Part shown: positions 21,908 to 33,709 of the stretch, piece after piece
Layout of the letters: each line of letters starts with the position of its first letter
Numbering within the stretch: the stretch's first letter is position 1
Assembly: GCA_948099385.1 (NCBI GenBank)
Contig: CANUEZ040000207.1
Coordinates: forward strand, 2,713,001-2,777,000
Direction: 5' to 3'
Origin: Fasciola hepatica
Lineage: Eukaryota > Platyhelminthes > Trematoda > Plagiorchiida > Fasciolidae
DNA length: 64,000 bases
The notes under the pieces: generated by a model
What the model saw: only the letters and a program-made list of their open reading frames with translations
Databases searched by the model: none
Told to the model about the DNA's origin: nothing
Made by a program: the position numbers and the translations under genes

Positions 21908-24590
21908 TTTGGTCATATGTTACACAATATTCAGCAACAATGCTCGATCTCTACTGGGCAACTTTCCAGTACCGTCGGATCTTTTTGAGACGAAAGAATA
22001 CTCCCAGCTCAGAGTAATGCTTCTGCAAGAAACCTGGCTCCAAAGTGACGTTGACGATGAAATCGTTACACTTGGTGTTTTTACAGGATATCGCATGGAT
22101 AGCCCTACATCACATCGCCGGCGAGGTGGCGGAGTTATCACGTATATAAACAATCGTTAAAGTAAACGGGTCAGAAATAATTTTAGCTATTACACGATCT
22201 TTATTAACTGCTTGATACATTTTTGCAAACCCACGTTTCTGAGCACTTTTCGGTTACTTCTGTGGATGAATGTACATATTCCCCCCAAACGTTCCGCGAC
22301 AGATTACCTAGAATTTGTTGATTCAATCTCACAAATTTTGGTAGATTATACTGACAACTCATTGAACATCGTAGCTGGTGATTTTATTCGTTCTGGTGTG
22401 AGCTTCATTTATCCGTTCGGTCTGACGAACATTTTTACATTTCCAACTAGAATGGAAGCAATTCTGGACTTTCTTTCAGTTAACAAACCATGTCATTTTT
22501 CATTTCCCATCACTCTCACCTAGGCTCCTCTGACTACGCGATAATCGAAACTTCACGCAAGATCTATTCATACGAATCCTGCCCACTTCACGGGAGGCCA
22601 CGGAAAATGGTTTCCAAGAAAAAAATTTATGCATTCTCAGACACGGACCTTTCGGTTTCCTGGGATCAAATCATGGGTTATTTACATTTTCACTTCAATC
22701 TTTGCTACACAGTTGAAACTTTGCATTTGCGCCCTGATCGTCTGTCACTTTCCAATCTCAAGCAATTTCTTTGCAAGAAGGAATGCGCCTTCAAAACGTC
22801 ATAATCCTCCAGCTGTCATGATTCTAACAAAAATCAATAAAGACTGAGTTGCGCTGCTTCCACTCCAACTGCGCGCGTACCCTCCTAACCAACAGAAGTC
22901 ATTGCGATAAATGGGAACACTTGCAGGAATTAACTAGTGACTCATCCGCACTCAAATCTGATGCTTCTAACGTAGACGAGCTCAACAAATCATTCGACAG
23001 AGAAGAGGAACGTTTTCTTTCCCGCACTTCTTGAAAACAGTCTATCTCAGGAACCTCCATTTTGCATCCTCACTGTGAACGTCTACAAAGAGCTGGTTCT
23101 CCTCAACCCCGGAAAATCATCTGGATCAAACGAACTCAACCCGAAAGTGCTCAAGGAACATGCGTTTACCCACATCCCTTTACTCTCTGATCCTTCGAAC
23201 TAATATCTGAGGTAAAGATGATTTCGGACAGTTGGAGGACAGTAGCTATCAATCCTAATCCCATGAAAATCTCTTTCTCCAAAGACTGAAAATTTTTGAA
23301 CTTTCCAGATCCTGATCAGTTGACTCACCGACGGTCACACTCCTTTCTCGATGCTCTCACCATCTTGACACATTACATTCTGTCCGAACTTGACAGAAAG
23401 AGCTAAGCGGTAAGAATACGTTCTCTAGACTACAGGGATGTAATAAACTGCACCGACAGAAACAAGCTGTTTTCCCTTCTTTCTCTCTCTCTCTTTCTCT
23501 GGTGTTCAGCTTTCACTTGTTTCTTTGATGTGAGATTACTTTCACAATCGTCAGTTTTTCACACAGTATAACAGAAGAAACCTCCTCTCTTGTTACAGAT
23601 AGCCGTGGAGTCCATCAGGCGTCAAGTTGTCTCCTTATTTCAATTTCTGCCTAAACTTCTACTACTCATGTACAGGAGATTTACTCTTCTAATCAGATAA
23701 GCGGATGATGTCATATTTGGCTGGCGGTATACCTGCAATCCTACATTCCCTACTCTACCAAATGGCGTCACTGAAATTTCAAATTCGTCTCATGCTCACA
23801 ACTTAGGTGTTAACCGAGTCAAGCGCGGTGACATTGCAGTTTCTCTTTTGTAAGGCGGAAAGCAACCGAGTTTTCAAAACGACTGCGTTTCCACTTAAAT
23901 AAACGAGGAACAACAAAACCATTTTGATTCAGTGAAATACTTTGGAGTGCTGCTCGACCATAACTTGACTTGGTCAAAACATGTTGCTTTCATTTTTGCA
24001 AAACGAGAAGCCTGTTTTTCTATTTGCTATGCTTTAAGTTCCACTCCGTGCCCACTCATCTTATCAAAGGCCTCGTATTCTCTTGTGTCCTACCTCGTTG
24101 CCTTTACGTTTCACCCGTCATCTTTCCCGGCCTGTTGTTGAAGAACTTCAGGTTCATTGGTAATTCCCTGAAGCCTTCATGGTCCAACGGCAGCATACCA
24201 CGACGGCACTTCATTCAATTTGTCAAATCCGAACAGAGCAGAGCTTGCCAAAAGCTGTCTACAGAGATTCTCATCGATTCTGCTCATCCTCTTCACAAAG
24301 ACCTGATGAAATGCATATCCGCTTCTTGCACCTGTTCTCCGCACAAACACATTTATCCACGCACTAGGATAAACAGCTGTGGATCCATCCCGACCTGGTC
24401 AGGCATTTGCACAATCCGGCTTGTATAATATCAGAACTAACAGAACATTTTGGCATTACACGAATCCTAACCACCCATCCCCCAGGGTTCCAATTTTTTT
24501 GGGACGTTTACATGGTTATATGAAGGTTAAATATTCTCCTCTCGGGATGCATAAAGCAATTACTTGACTTGACTTGACTGACTTGAATGT
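21908..24590 (+). mobile_element. CR1-like LINE relic, 5' endonuclease to 3' tail
   Basis: The longest retroelement in the window. The apurinic endonuclease domain starts at about 21935 (NARSLLGNF, VMLLQETWL, GVFTGYRMDS, RRRGGGVITYIN) and continues to about 22530 (NIVAGDF, FTFPTRMEAILDF, GSSDYAIIE). Reverse-transcriptase pieces follow: LNPGKSSGSNELNPKVLKE (about 23095), SRGVHQ (about 23610), and VKYFGVLLDHNLTWSKHV (23932 on), in several frames. The C-terminal HPLHKDL region lies near 24290. The 3' end is a short (TTGAC)n tail at 24561-24586, as CR1 elements end in simple repeats. Many stops and shifts are present; it is dead. Confidence 0.85.
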
Positions 24591-26530
24591 GGTTTCAATG
24601 TTTCTATTATTTCTAATGTGAAATTATCTGCGACTGCAGAAATGCCATTTGATGAGCGAGGTGGCGAAATACAGAAATTCGTTGTGATAGTCGATCGAAA
24701 TTTACCTAGGAATCGTGGTTTTAATTTCATAGATAAGCGAGCAATCTGTTTGATACCATATGAAAATAATGCTTCTGAACTCTTGCTGCAGGATCTTTTA
24801 TTGTAAATGACTAGGCTGCTTCTGCATTGCCGATCTTGATAACAGTGGTCAACCCGGTAGACGTGGAATTCTTCGAGTTCGATTGGCGAACCATCAGTTT
24901 CACGATTCAGCCACGTCTCCTACAGTATTTTGATTTCTAATGTAGCGAGTTCGGACAGCTTTGCGAAATTCACCAAATCTGTAATCTTTCCCGACAGCGA
25001 AAGCACCTTGATTGAGTGGGTGATGGGTTTTGATATATTTTTGTGGTCTGAATGACCTAATTTCACCTGTCAGCCAACTTGATGCATTCTAGTAATGCCA
25101 CATTGCTTACGGCTCTATGTTTTGCTACCGCTAGACAGTTGGTGGGATAATTACCCAATAAATATAAAGTTGCATGATAACACCGAAAGTCTGAGTTATT
25201 ATGAGAACTCCGGGAAAAAGGTGAACATAACAGCTGCATAACGAGATGGATTTAAACGATGATTCCAACCGGACGAGTGCGCATAATGGTTAAATCATCA
25301 GTGAGCACAAAAGCACGGCCTGATCGGAAGGATCCGCCAGTTGCCGCTAGTTTGATCTGTGTTTCTGCTTGAAGATTTGCATTTCCGCAATAACACACTG
25401 TGCATTTTATTATCTATTTTTGAGAAATTCAGAAAACCACAATGCTTGAATAATCCACATTTTTTTGCACCAGTCTGCAATCAACAGCACAGATTCGCAG
25501 ATTCGAAGCACGTTGCATAAAGTCGATGAAACACAATGCCACTGAAACCAAACAGTTTACAAATTAACTCATTAGACAAATGAGCAACACTCTGGTGGGG
25601 GGAGCAGAGGTCCTAAGTTGGCAACAACCGTTCAACCACTTTCTGCTGACATCTCCCACTGCTCCTCGATCACCAGGGATGCCATATCTAAAAGACAAGA
25701 GAAAGAATACAAACGACTTGTGGCACTTGGTTCAGCTTCTTCCAGTACACAAGATTTATTGTAATAGTGTTGGATGTGCCGATCAAAGTCAGTGTTGTAT
25801 GCCAAAAGATACTCGGCTGGAATAAGCATCGTCAAGATTTTCAATGGTGGAACTGCTCTTTTAGGAGAAAATCGTATGTGAACTCGGTCTCAGACATTCG
25901 CTCAGATTCTGGGGTATGTCTTTATTCTGTTGGCTACCAGAAGGTGGTAACCAAATCCCCCAGTACTATGTTACATACAAGATTTTTTTATTTTACACTA
26001 TCGTCAATGGACTACTGCGGAACGCTGTTTTCTTTAATTCTGCTTCGGTTTCAGCTGAATTACTTCACTACCTGAACTGATATATTATCTGTAGAGTACC
26101 CTAGTTACTTCACGGCTGCGTTTCTTTTAAAGTTACAGTTAGAACCAAAATTGTCTCAACAACGACCTCTATTCCAATTTACCAATCAAATTCTCAAATA
26201 TTGATGTACTTGAACGAGATTCGGTCCGAACCGTACCTCCATCTCACAAGCCTTTAGTTTAAAGCACATGAAGTTGGCTGTATTCTCAATATATACACAT
26301 ATGTAGTGGTGGAAGACCCATATCATAACCAATGAGTCATCGAACAGTCTGACTGCTAAGCCTGCCTTTGAGAATCACAGAAGCACCTTTCGGTCTATCA
26401 AATGAGTCGGGTGATATCTCATACTGGTAGAATTCCGGGTTTTACTACTGGGAACATTGTCAGTAGCCAAAAAGTCATGTAACAACCATAGTGCACGTGA
26501 TCAAGGGATAAATTGCAACTTTGTTTACTG
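24591..26530. other. No recognised gene
   Basis: Unassigned sequence between LINE relics. Openings at 25580-25825 and 25767-26075 (+) are unsupported. Confidence 0.3.
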
Positions 26531-26531
26531 A

Positions 26532-26740
26532 ATGCGCTTGTCACACATGTCTTCCAAATGGATAAATAAGTTTGTCGAAATGGCCAAATGTTGGTATGGC
26601 ATACTAGGTCACGGAGTGCACTGGATGAATGTAAAGACTCATCTGGCTTGGAACCATCCCAATTTATTAATATATAAAATGCAATGTGAATACGATGCAT
26701 GGTGGTCTTATCCAAATTCTGACTCGCACCTTGGTCCAAC
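26532..26740 (+). pseudogene. Possible sulfotransferase-like fragment
   Basis: A plus-strand frame reads WINKFVEMAKCWYGILGHGV, then HWMN, then NHPNLLIYKM. The spacing of the aromatic WYG, the following H and W, and the PNLL strand recalls the segment of cytosolic-type sulfotransferases that precedes their YEDM motif. The YEDM itself is not preserved, and no 5' PSB loop (the PAPS-binding element) is visible. The likeness is to one short region only, and a competing opening exists on the minus strand (26419-26739). Confidence 0.3.
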
Positions 26741-26819
26741 TGCTATCCACAGCCGGCTCTCCCGATTGGTTAGTCTCGTAATAAACGATTTCTGTCCATT
26801 AGGTCCAGACGACAGTTGA

Positions 26820-28100
26820 AAATTGATTGGCCTGTCAGACCTATTAGTTCACTCCTGTCTTCTCTCCGCTTCAAAATAGGCCAAGATGTGCTGGCTGCTC
26901 GCTAAACTATCATACCAACTTCTAAACAAACCAAGTTGTCTAATGGCGACGTGCCAGCCCCTTCAAAAAAATAAAAAGAATTATAGTCACATACTGGAAG
27001 TACCCTATTTCCGCTCGGCATGCCCCATTTTTCCTAACCAACTTCATTAGTAATTCTGGAGTTTTTTGATGGTGAACCGCTTCTCTTCGGTTATCTTATG
27101 TAAGTGTATGATATTTCACACACCATCTGACCTTAGTACTGTAACATAGAAGTGTGGAAGCATTGACATTCCATTTTACGTTAAGGTATAACACATAAAC
27201 ACGACACTGAAAAATCGGCCAAATAAAATGACTTCGTATATACGTCATCTAATTCTTTCTAACAGCAAATTGCTAAACACTTCTGTTGAATATGTTGGGA
27301 GCGTGTTTTAGGGCCACTTTTCAAACTATGGATTCATTCAAAGCTTACTTTTACCACAGAAGTCTGATCCAGTTGGTTGTCCATCTAGTTTATTAGTATG
27401 ATGTATAAGCTTTTTTCCGGGATGTATCCATTGGAAGGTACCTGCTGGCAATTGGTCCAGCTTTTTAATAAATAAATCTGGAGCTCTCCATCCTGTTTTT
27501 CTTTCATCCTTTTTCAGTATTTAAGCCAGCATCCTCTCCTTTGACTCGTTTGGAACAGTCATTACATATACTGATGTCGTAACTACTTGTTATAATGTAT
27601 CAACCAAAGGGGACTTCTATAATGCATCTTCTAATCTTTAGACCACTGTGAACTTTTGGAGACAGAGTGATCTCTCCCATGACCCTAGCATTGACGTTAA
27701 CACTGAGTAGTCCATTTTGTTTATTGTCTGTGCGAATTAAGTCGTCTTCGTATTCCAGTTGGAAAGCTAGCGCCATTCTGCGTTTCCCCTATTTGTATAT
27801 CTCCCCTTTTTATTGATGCTTTCTCACCAAAGTAGCTATTTTTATCTCCCGTAAAACTTTTCATACTATGGAAGTAGCATTTTGGTTTCACTACGTATGA
27901 TGTCTTGCAAACCGTTATCTGAACTGATCAACACAGTAGTGATTTGCACGTTACTACTTGCAAAAAACTTGATGGTTTCATGTGGATTTGGGTAGGATTC
28001 ACCAGAAGCAAAAGCGCCTTCCCTTCATGTTGAAATGATAAAGTTACGTCCATTCTAATATGATGCTGTGATTTCCTTCCTCGCCGATCATAGATAGGTG
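26820..28100. other. No recognised gene
   Basis: AT-rich sequence with stops in all frames. No domain, tRNA or repeat structure could be made out. Confidence 0.35.
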
Positions 28101-28639
28101 TCGCGAGACTTGTCTAATGTTAGCGAGTATTGTCCAACTTATCGCATCATTCCAGTCTTCAGCGTGCACCGTTCACCAGACCTCACCGTTCGCATCACCG
28201 ATGTAGGTGAATCAGTCAAAACCGCACTAATTCACACATTTGAGTTCAATTCCTAACAGGTTCCGCGATGTTACTCACTTGCATCGTGGTGCATTTATAT
28301 CCACCGCAGACGACGACATTTTAACTGAGTTCATTTGTGATCACTGACGCGGGCTTCAGTCAACGCGTGCAGTGCAATTGTCGATTCGGGCTATAATTTC
28401 GTTGGGGTCATTTTGTCAGTGGGCCTGGGTTTTTCTTCTCCTTTTTCCGAAATCCTGACTTTCAGCTGCCTGCATGTTTGTTCAGTATATTAGGCAGGAC
28501 AGCAGTTTACTTTGATTTTTGACTAACTCAGTGTTTCCAGTTTTCTTTGAGCACGCTTTGTAGATTCCCGACTCTCAAATGAGACCCCGCACTCCTGCTC
28601 GTGTCAATAACAATCTCTTGGAAAAAGCTGCCTTCCTTT

Positions 28640-30290
28640 ACACTAAAGTCATGCGATCTTACAGACCAATAACAATAATGATCGTACACCGTCTATGGTA
28701 ACCGGATTTCACATTCTGAATGGCTTTTGATCAGATAATATGAAAACACTCCAACAAGAAATCAGAACAAACCCTCGGAGCCAATATCGATCACACACAC
28801 AAACACAGTTCGTTCCAGGATCAAGAGAGGTCCATTCTGTGCTTTACGCACCCAAAGGTGAATATCCAGCTGTTACATAACCACTGCACAGAGGATGTGT
28901 AAATTCTAGTGCGAGCAATCAGGTGTTTGTACTGCGACTGAATTCTTCTACGAACTTTCCAAAAGAACCCTGACAGTTGGTCTATAAATCGAACAGGTTC
29001 ACTGTGGATGCTATTGTTTTCCTAGTTCACCATGCAACAAAATCCTTGGATGGATCAGCGAAGTCTGTGAGATGCACTTTTGAAGACAACTCGTTCGGTT
29101 TTTATTCTATTCCGCGACCTCCCCTCCTCCGTAAACTGTCCCTCACCTTAACTATCATGGCTGTCTGATTATTTTACCAGCAGATTTCAATGCACGCGAT
29201 TGGGTTTTTAACATCGAAACACTTGGTGAACAATTTGGGAATGCTTCAGGAAGCTGTACTTTCCCCTTAGTTATTGTCCACCCATCCCGTTCTTCTCCAC
29301 ATCTGTTTAAGTACACCGATAATGTGGCCCTTCGTCAAGCTGCTTCTGTAACCAGGAGCTTCAAAGACTTTTCCGATAATCTGTCCCATTAATGTGTCGG
29401 AACCGAGATTAGTTCGGAGTGTATCACTCCAGTTTCATTTGGTTGTAAAAACAGTCTCGGAAAAGGTTACCATGGTAACCGAAACGTCGACAACCTACCA
29501 ACGATTTCGACAGCGCTGTGTTATTGAGCAATAAAATTCTACCATGACCTGTTCCATATTTATGATTTCTTCGTTAGACTCGGTTTACCTTTAAATTTGT
29601 CCAAATTCTTTGAATGCAAATTAACCATTCCGCAATCGGTTTATCCTTGTGATCCAGCTGTCATTTCCACGGAACCACTAGCCAGAGTGTGTTCTGCCAA
29701 ATACTCAGAAATTACCGTCGATGCAAATGTGAAGAGGTCATCTCACATTTCAAACTGCGTGAAAAAACTACACCGGCTACCTTAACTGATCCGAAATCTC
29801 ACGCGTTTCAACGTTGAATAGAGTTATTCCCTTTTTATCTATCAATATTTTTCCTGTCCTTATTTACTGGTCTCTTGTTATTTTCTGGCCTGCTGAAGAA
29901 AGATTTTAAAGTTCTTCGTCAAGGTCTATTTGTTACTGGTCGAGTATCTTTTATACCCTCACCCGAAAATCTGCTAAGTTGTGTGAAGTACACCTGGCAG
30001 CATGTGAAATGTTTGCTCACAAAATCCTTGCAGAGAGCTTTAACCCTTTACACAGTGATCCACCCCAATGTAACCATCTCACTTCTACATGTTCCTCCTT
30101 TCGATCCATTCCCTCTCATATTACAATCTACAAGAACTTTACCTTTCCATATCTAGCCCGATTCCTCACAAACAGGGCACGATTATCGGCAGAATTTCTT
30201 GGGAATTTTGATATGTCATGTTTTGTTTTTTCATCAAACTGTAAATCTCTTTTGACTAAAATGCGGATATCTGTCTATGCAAAAGTCTGA
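28640..30290 (+). mobile_element. CR1-like LINE relic, internally deleted
   Basis: The 5' part carries endonuclease-like remains (QFVPGSREVHSVLYAPKGEY at about 28807, then PADFNARDW at about 29178). The 3' part has the reverse-transcriptase C-terminus: VDANVKRSSHISNCVKKLH (about 29720), GLLKKDFKVLRQ (about 29885), HKILAESFNPLHSDPP (about 30020) and FPYLARFLTNRA (about 30150). The catalytic middle is missing and the pieces are in at least three frames. It is similar in order to the element at 21908-24590 but not a close copy. Confidence 0.72.
29465..29485 (+). other. Perfect 16-bp palindrome followed by GAAAC
   Basis: GGTTACCATGGTAACC followed at once by GAAAC, inside the LINE relic. A stem followed by GAAAC is how stem II of a hammerhead ribozyme ends, but the CUGANGA box that should precede the stem is absent. 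It is recorded as a structure, not as a ribozyme. Confidence 0.45.
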
Positions 30291-30439
30291 ACAGATTACC
30301 GCATGCAAATACAAATAAGATCGAGATGAAGGGGTTGAGTGCTGTCATTCAAGATCGTACGAGAGGAAGTCAGACAAGCCTTGTGCTGTTGGGTCTGGAT
30401 AAAGTGGATGAGCAGGTCGCTAGTGATGCCACTAGGTCG

Positions 30440-30900
30440 AGATAAATGTTAAAGAAACCTGACGATAATCTTAAAATCCTTGTCAAGCATTCCGAGGAAT
30501 ATGAGAGGAAAGGCATAGGACCAGTGGAACGATGCATCGAAGTACAAAACATTTTAACAAGTGGAAAGCGGTAAAAAAGTCTCGTATCTTACCAGTTAGA
30601 AGCTGAGTCATCGAACTTTCATAAAGGCCCCTGGGATGTGATCTGTCCGGGTAAGGTCACGGCTGATAGTTACACCGAGGTACTTGACAGAGGACGTTCT
30701 TTTTATCGGTTCTCCAAGGATGACAATGTTCGGATAGGATACCATCAGGTTGAAGTATTGACGGAGTTTTTGGGGGTCAAACAGTGTATCAAACAACTCT
30801 GAGTGATTCGTCCTTAGTTTTAGATCTGAAGGCCAGTTGACGAGCTCAGCTGCTCTTTGTTGTAAAATGGGAAAAGCGGAGCTCCCAGAGTTGGGCATTC
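30440..30900 (-). pseudogene. CR1-like reverse-transcriptase C-terminal relic
   Basis: On the minus strand: VNWPSDLKLRTNHS, then KLRQYFNLMVSYPNIVILGE, then TSSVKYLGVTISRDLTRTDHI. This is the conserved tail of LINE reverse transcriptases. The KYLGVTIS motif is intact. Upstream and downstream parts are missing. Confidence 0.78.
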
Positions 30901-31029
30901 CAAAAATCTTACCATCGGCGTATTTAACAAGGAGACAATTGTCATCGCCATTACCATCGAACTGGTTGAAAGTTGAACCAACGAAGCAAGCTTTGTCAAC
31001 TATGTCCTAAGCAATTGTCACAAGTTTCA

Positions 31030-31700
31030 ACTACTTGATCATTGCCTGAAAAGTTGGCGGAATTGACATGTTTCGTCCATAATCGGCAGTACAATCAACT
31101 GGGTTTGATTTTGCTACAAGAAACCCGGATCAACACTGATGTTGCTGATGAAATGTTCACTCTTGGTGATTTTGATTCCTTTCGCGTCAACGGTCCGGCT
31201 CCGTACCGTAAACGTTGCGGAATGGTTATCACTTCTATAATCGAACGATGATCTATACCGACAAAAATTGTTTGTACGTATTTCATATCTTACATCAGTC
31301 CCTTTGTGGTAGAGTGCAAGTCTAAACACCTCAGTAACCACACGTCTGCCATTGTTGGTAACATGCACATTTCCCCAACTTGTCTTCACTTCGAGCTGCA
31401 TTTCACTCAACTCTAATCCACGGGATGTTTACCATTCAGGCTTGTACAGTAGGTATATACAAGCCGTAGATGAATGCGCCTCGGCTTTTGGTGTTGCTTG
31501 GACCATGACGCATGTACCTCAACTGAAATCTTGCTCTTGGTCACAGGTTGAACGGAAATTGAATAATTGTCACGTCAAGTGGACAAGTAGCAGAAACGGG
31601 AAAAATGCCCTAGGTGTTGGTGTGTCTAGCTTCCAGATTCTCATTAGTGACATAATTGTAAGTACAAATAAAGAAATTTTACTTCCTATCACAATATACC
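31030..31700 (+). pseudogene. CR1-like endonuclease relic
   Basis: On the plus strand: YNQLGLILLQETRINTDVAD, then EMFTLGDFDSFRVNGPAPYR and a GMVIT segment. It matches the first third of the endonuclease of the 21908 element position by position (LQET, VADE, the RR/KR..GGVIT block). Weaker remains run to about 31560. It sits head to head with the opposite-strand reverse-transcriptase relic at 30440-30900. Confidence 0.75.
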
Positions 31701-32403
31701 AGGGAAAGAGACTTCGAGGAAGACGGAGATGATCAGTTAGCTCCCCTCCGGGTCGGCAATCATAGAGAGCTCCGTATCGACCGAAGAATACCATGTGGAT
31801 TGTTTATAGAGCCCCAAACCGAAATTCTCTTCTTATTTCCTAAATACACAATATTTTATTGAAAAACCGATCATCGTCGCTTTACGCAACGATTTCGAAT
31901 CCGAGACTCCATCTATTTTAGATCTCAATACGAAGTCATGTGGAAACATCTACATGTACTTTACTGATGTGATGAGCACACCTCATGTATGCACACTAGC
32001 TTGGTCCTAACCAAACGAAAAATCCAGCTCACACATGGTCCAATGATAATGAAAATCAGTTGTCCGCTGACTCACACGTAATTGGTGGATGCAGTGGTTC
32101 ATGTGATTAGTGATTCTCGTTAGTCCGTTAGGCTTCGTGCTTCACGAGGCCTAAACAACCCTGGAAACGCCCATGGTTTGAATCACATCATTTCATAGTC
32201 TCATGAATTGTAAGCAATAAAACCCCGCTGCATGGAGTGAGACCATAAGATGGTGCGCACGAAATAGGCTGGAATGTAGAGTAATCGACAAATTGTTAGG
32301 GGACTCTTGGATTAAAATACATGTTTAGTGAGTGAAAAACGTGTGTGCGTATGCCCGTGTGTCTCCGTGCCCGATCCTATTTGATCACTGTTTTCATGCG
32401 ATT
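31701..32403. other. Intergenic, 3' of the VAL locus
   Basis: No gene is seen. The stretch separates the LINE relics from the VAL 3' end. Confidence 0.35.
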
Positions 32404-32409
32404 TTTATT
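32404..32409 (-). promoter_or_regulatory. Candidate polyadenylation signal of the VAL locus
   Basis: AATAAA on the minus strand, about 106 nt after the VAL stop codon. Confidence 0.4.
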
Positions 32410-32514
32410 GTTATCGAAGTAAGAAATGGGACAATAATTTCAGAACATGAAAACTGAACAGAATCGGTCAACTGGGGACAGTCCACTGAAACAAATGAAC
32501 AGGAGTGGATCAAG

Positions 32515-32851
32515 TCAGAATAAATCATGAGATATCTTGAGCCAACATGTCCCGACTACGCTCAGTTGTATCCAGATAGACTTATAGCACATGGATGATG
32601 CACATTTGGTGCTTGCATTGTTTATTGGCACTAAAGTGGTTGGTGCTTCACTGTATGGTTTTGTCGTGGTTGCCAGTTTCGTAGTCTTCACAGCAGTAGT
32701 TGTATTCGTGGTGTTAATCAATGCATTTGTTCTTTTTATCGTTGTCGTTTTTGTGTTAGTGGTGGTCGTGGCCGCCGTTGTCGTTTTTACCGGTGGTGTG
32801 CTTTGGCCGTTCATGTCCACTTCGTAAGGACGTTCCCCTTCAATGTTTCCC
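32515..32851 (-). CDS. VAL exon 5: CAP2 end, threonine-rich stalk, C-terminus
   Basis: The acceptor GAATTTTCCCAG opens a 337-nt exon without lesions. It begins GNIEGERPYEVD, the end of the CAP domain. About 55 residues rich in Thr, with Ala, Lys and Asn, follow (runs such as TTTAATTTT), many of them potential O-glycosylation sites and two or three Asn-X-Thr sites. A CASSMC cysteine pair and a mildly hydrophobic end (IWIQLSVVGTCW) come last. The tail may be a mucin-like stalk; membrane or GPI attachment is possible but not shown. The plus-strand valine-rich opening at 32591-32827 is its shadow. Confidence 0.8.
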
Positions 32852-33560
32852 CTGGGAAAATTCAGCAAGATAAAGCATAATCAGGGGAACTGCAGGATCT
32901 GAATATTTTTTCACTTCTACGAAATTCGAATAGAAATACTGATTGTGTGAGTGAGATAAACCGATAAGGATCATTATATATCTTTATCACTCCAAATTAC
33001 TAGGTACTAACTAAATTGCCGGAATGACCTAGGTAACGGGTAACAAGCCAAATGTTTCAATGACCGCAAACCACGGTAAAACCTCGTTAGAAAAGGTAAG
33101 AGACAATATGTAACGCAGCTTGTCTATCAAGCTTAGAGGTTAGAGCAACATCGGACATCAGGTTATTTGAGTGGGCTAGAATTCAACCATTCACAAGTAG
33201 ACCCGTCAAAGATGTTTTTCAAACGGCGGAAACCAGTGGTCTTCAGAGGAAGAGGACAAACAACGAGCAGCTCAGTGGCATTGAACAATATACGAACCGT
33301 CCGAAACTAAGTACTAATTGGTGGTGTTTGTCTTGAATAACTTTAATTATTGAATTCACATGTGAAATCTAAATCGTCTCCAGGTCATTACATATCTATA
33401 GGGGTTACGTTTTGTACGGGATGGTTTGCAGATTGCTATTACAAACACGTATAACTCGAAAGGTCTCCAAATTCCATTCACCGTACACAATTGATGGGGG
33501 AAAATTAAATCCAACAGAATAGTTCAGTGGAATCGGATAATGTAATATGAATCAACTTAC

Positions 33561-33657
33561 GCTGGATCGTAATTGTACATTAATAAATCCAAGAGTATAT
33601 TGCCAGAAAAGCACATTTTTTGGCACATCCTATTACCTTCGATTTGGCCCAAACCAT
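33561..33657 (-). CDS. VAL exon 4: CAP1 end to CAP2, with a frameshift
   Basis: The acceptor ATCTTTGAACAG and the donor CCAGC|GTAAGT. It starts MVWAKSKVIGCAKK in phase 0 and ends LLMYNYDPA in a frame one base off. The 97-nt length is one short of what the phases require. The shift falls at or next to an A6 run encoding the Lys-Lys; one further A would make the whole exon readable and continue correctly into exon 5. Confidence 0.78.
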
Positions 33658-33688
33658 CTGTTCAAAGATAGTGACAAAAAGAATTTCT

Positions 33689-33706
33689 TGTGTGTGTGTG
33701 TGTGTG
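33689..33706. repeat. (TG)n microsatellite
   Basis: Nine TG units, just upstream (on the minus strand) of the exon-4 acceptor, where it lengthens a CA-rich run next to the pyrimidine tract. Confidence 0.9.
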
Positions 33707-33709
33707 TCT

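Noticed and set aside
29440..29500. A true hammerhead ribozyme in the LINE relic
   Set aside because: There is no CUGANGA before the stem and no stem I partner.
32591..32827. A valine-rich plus-strand opening resembling a membrane protein
   Set aside because: It is the complement of the Thr-rich VAL exon 5; the Val run is produced by ACN codons read backwards.
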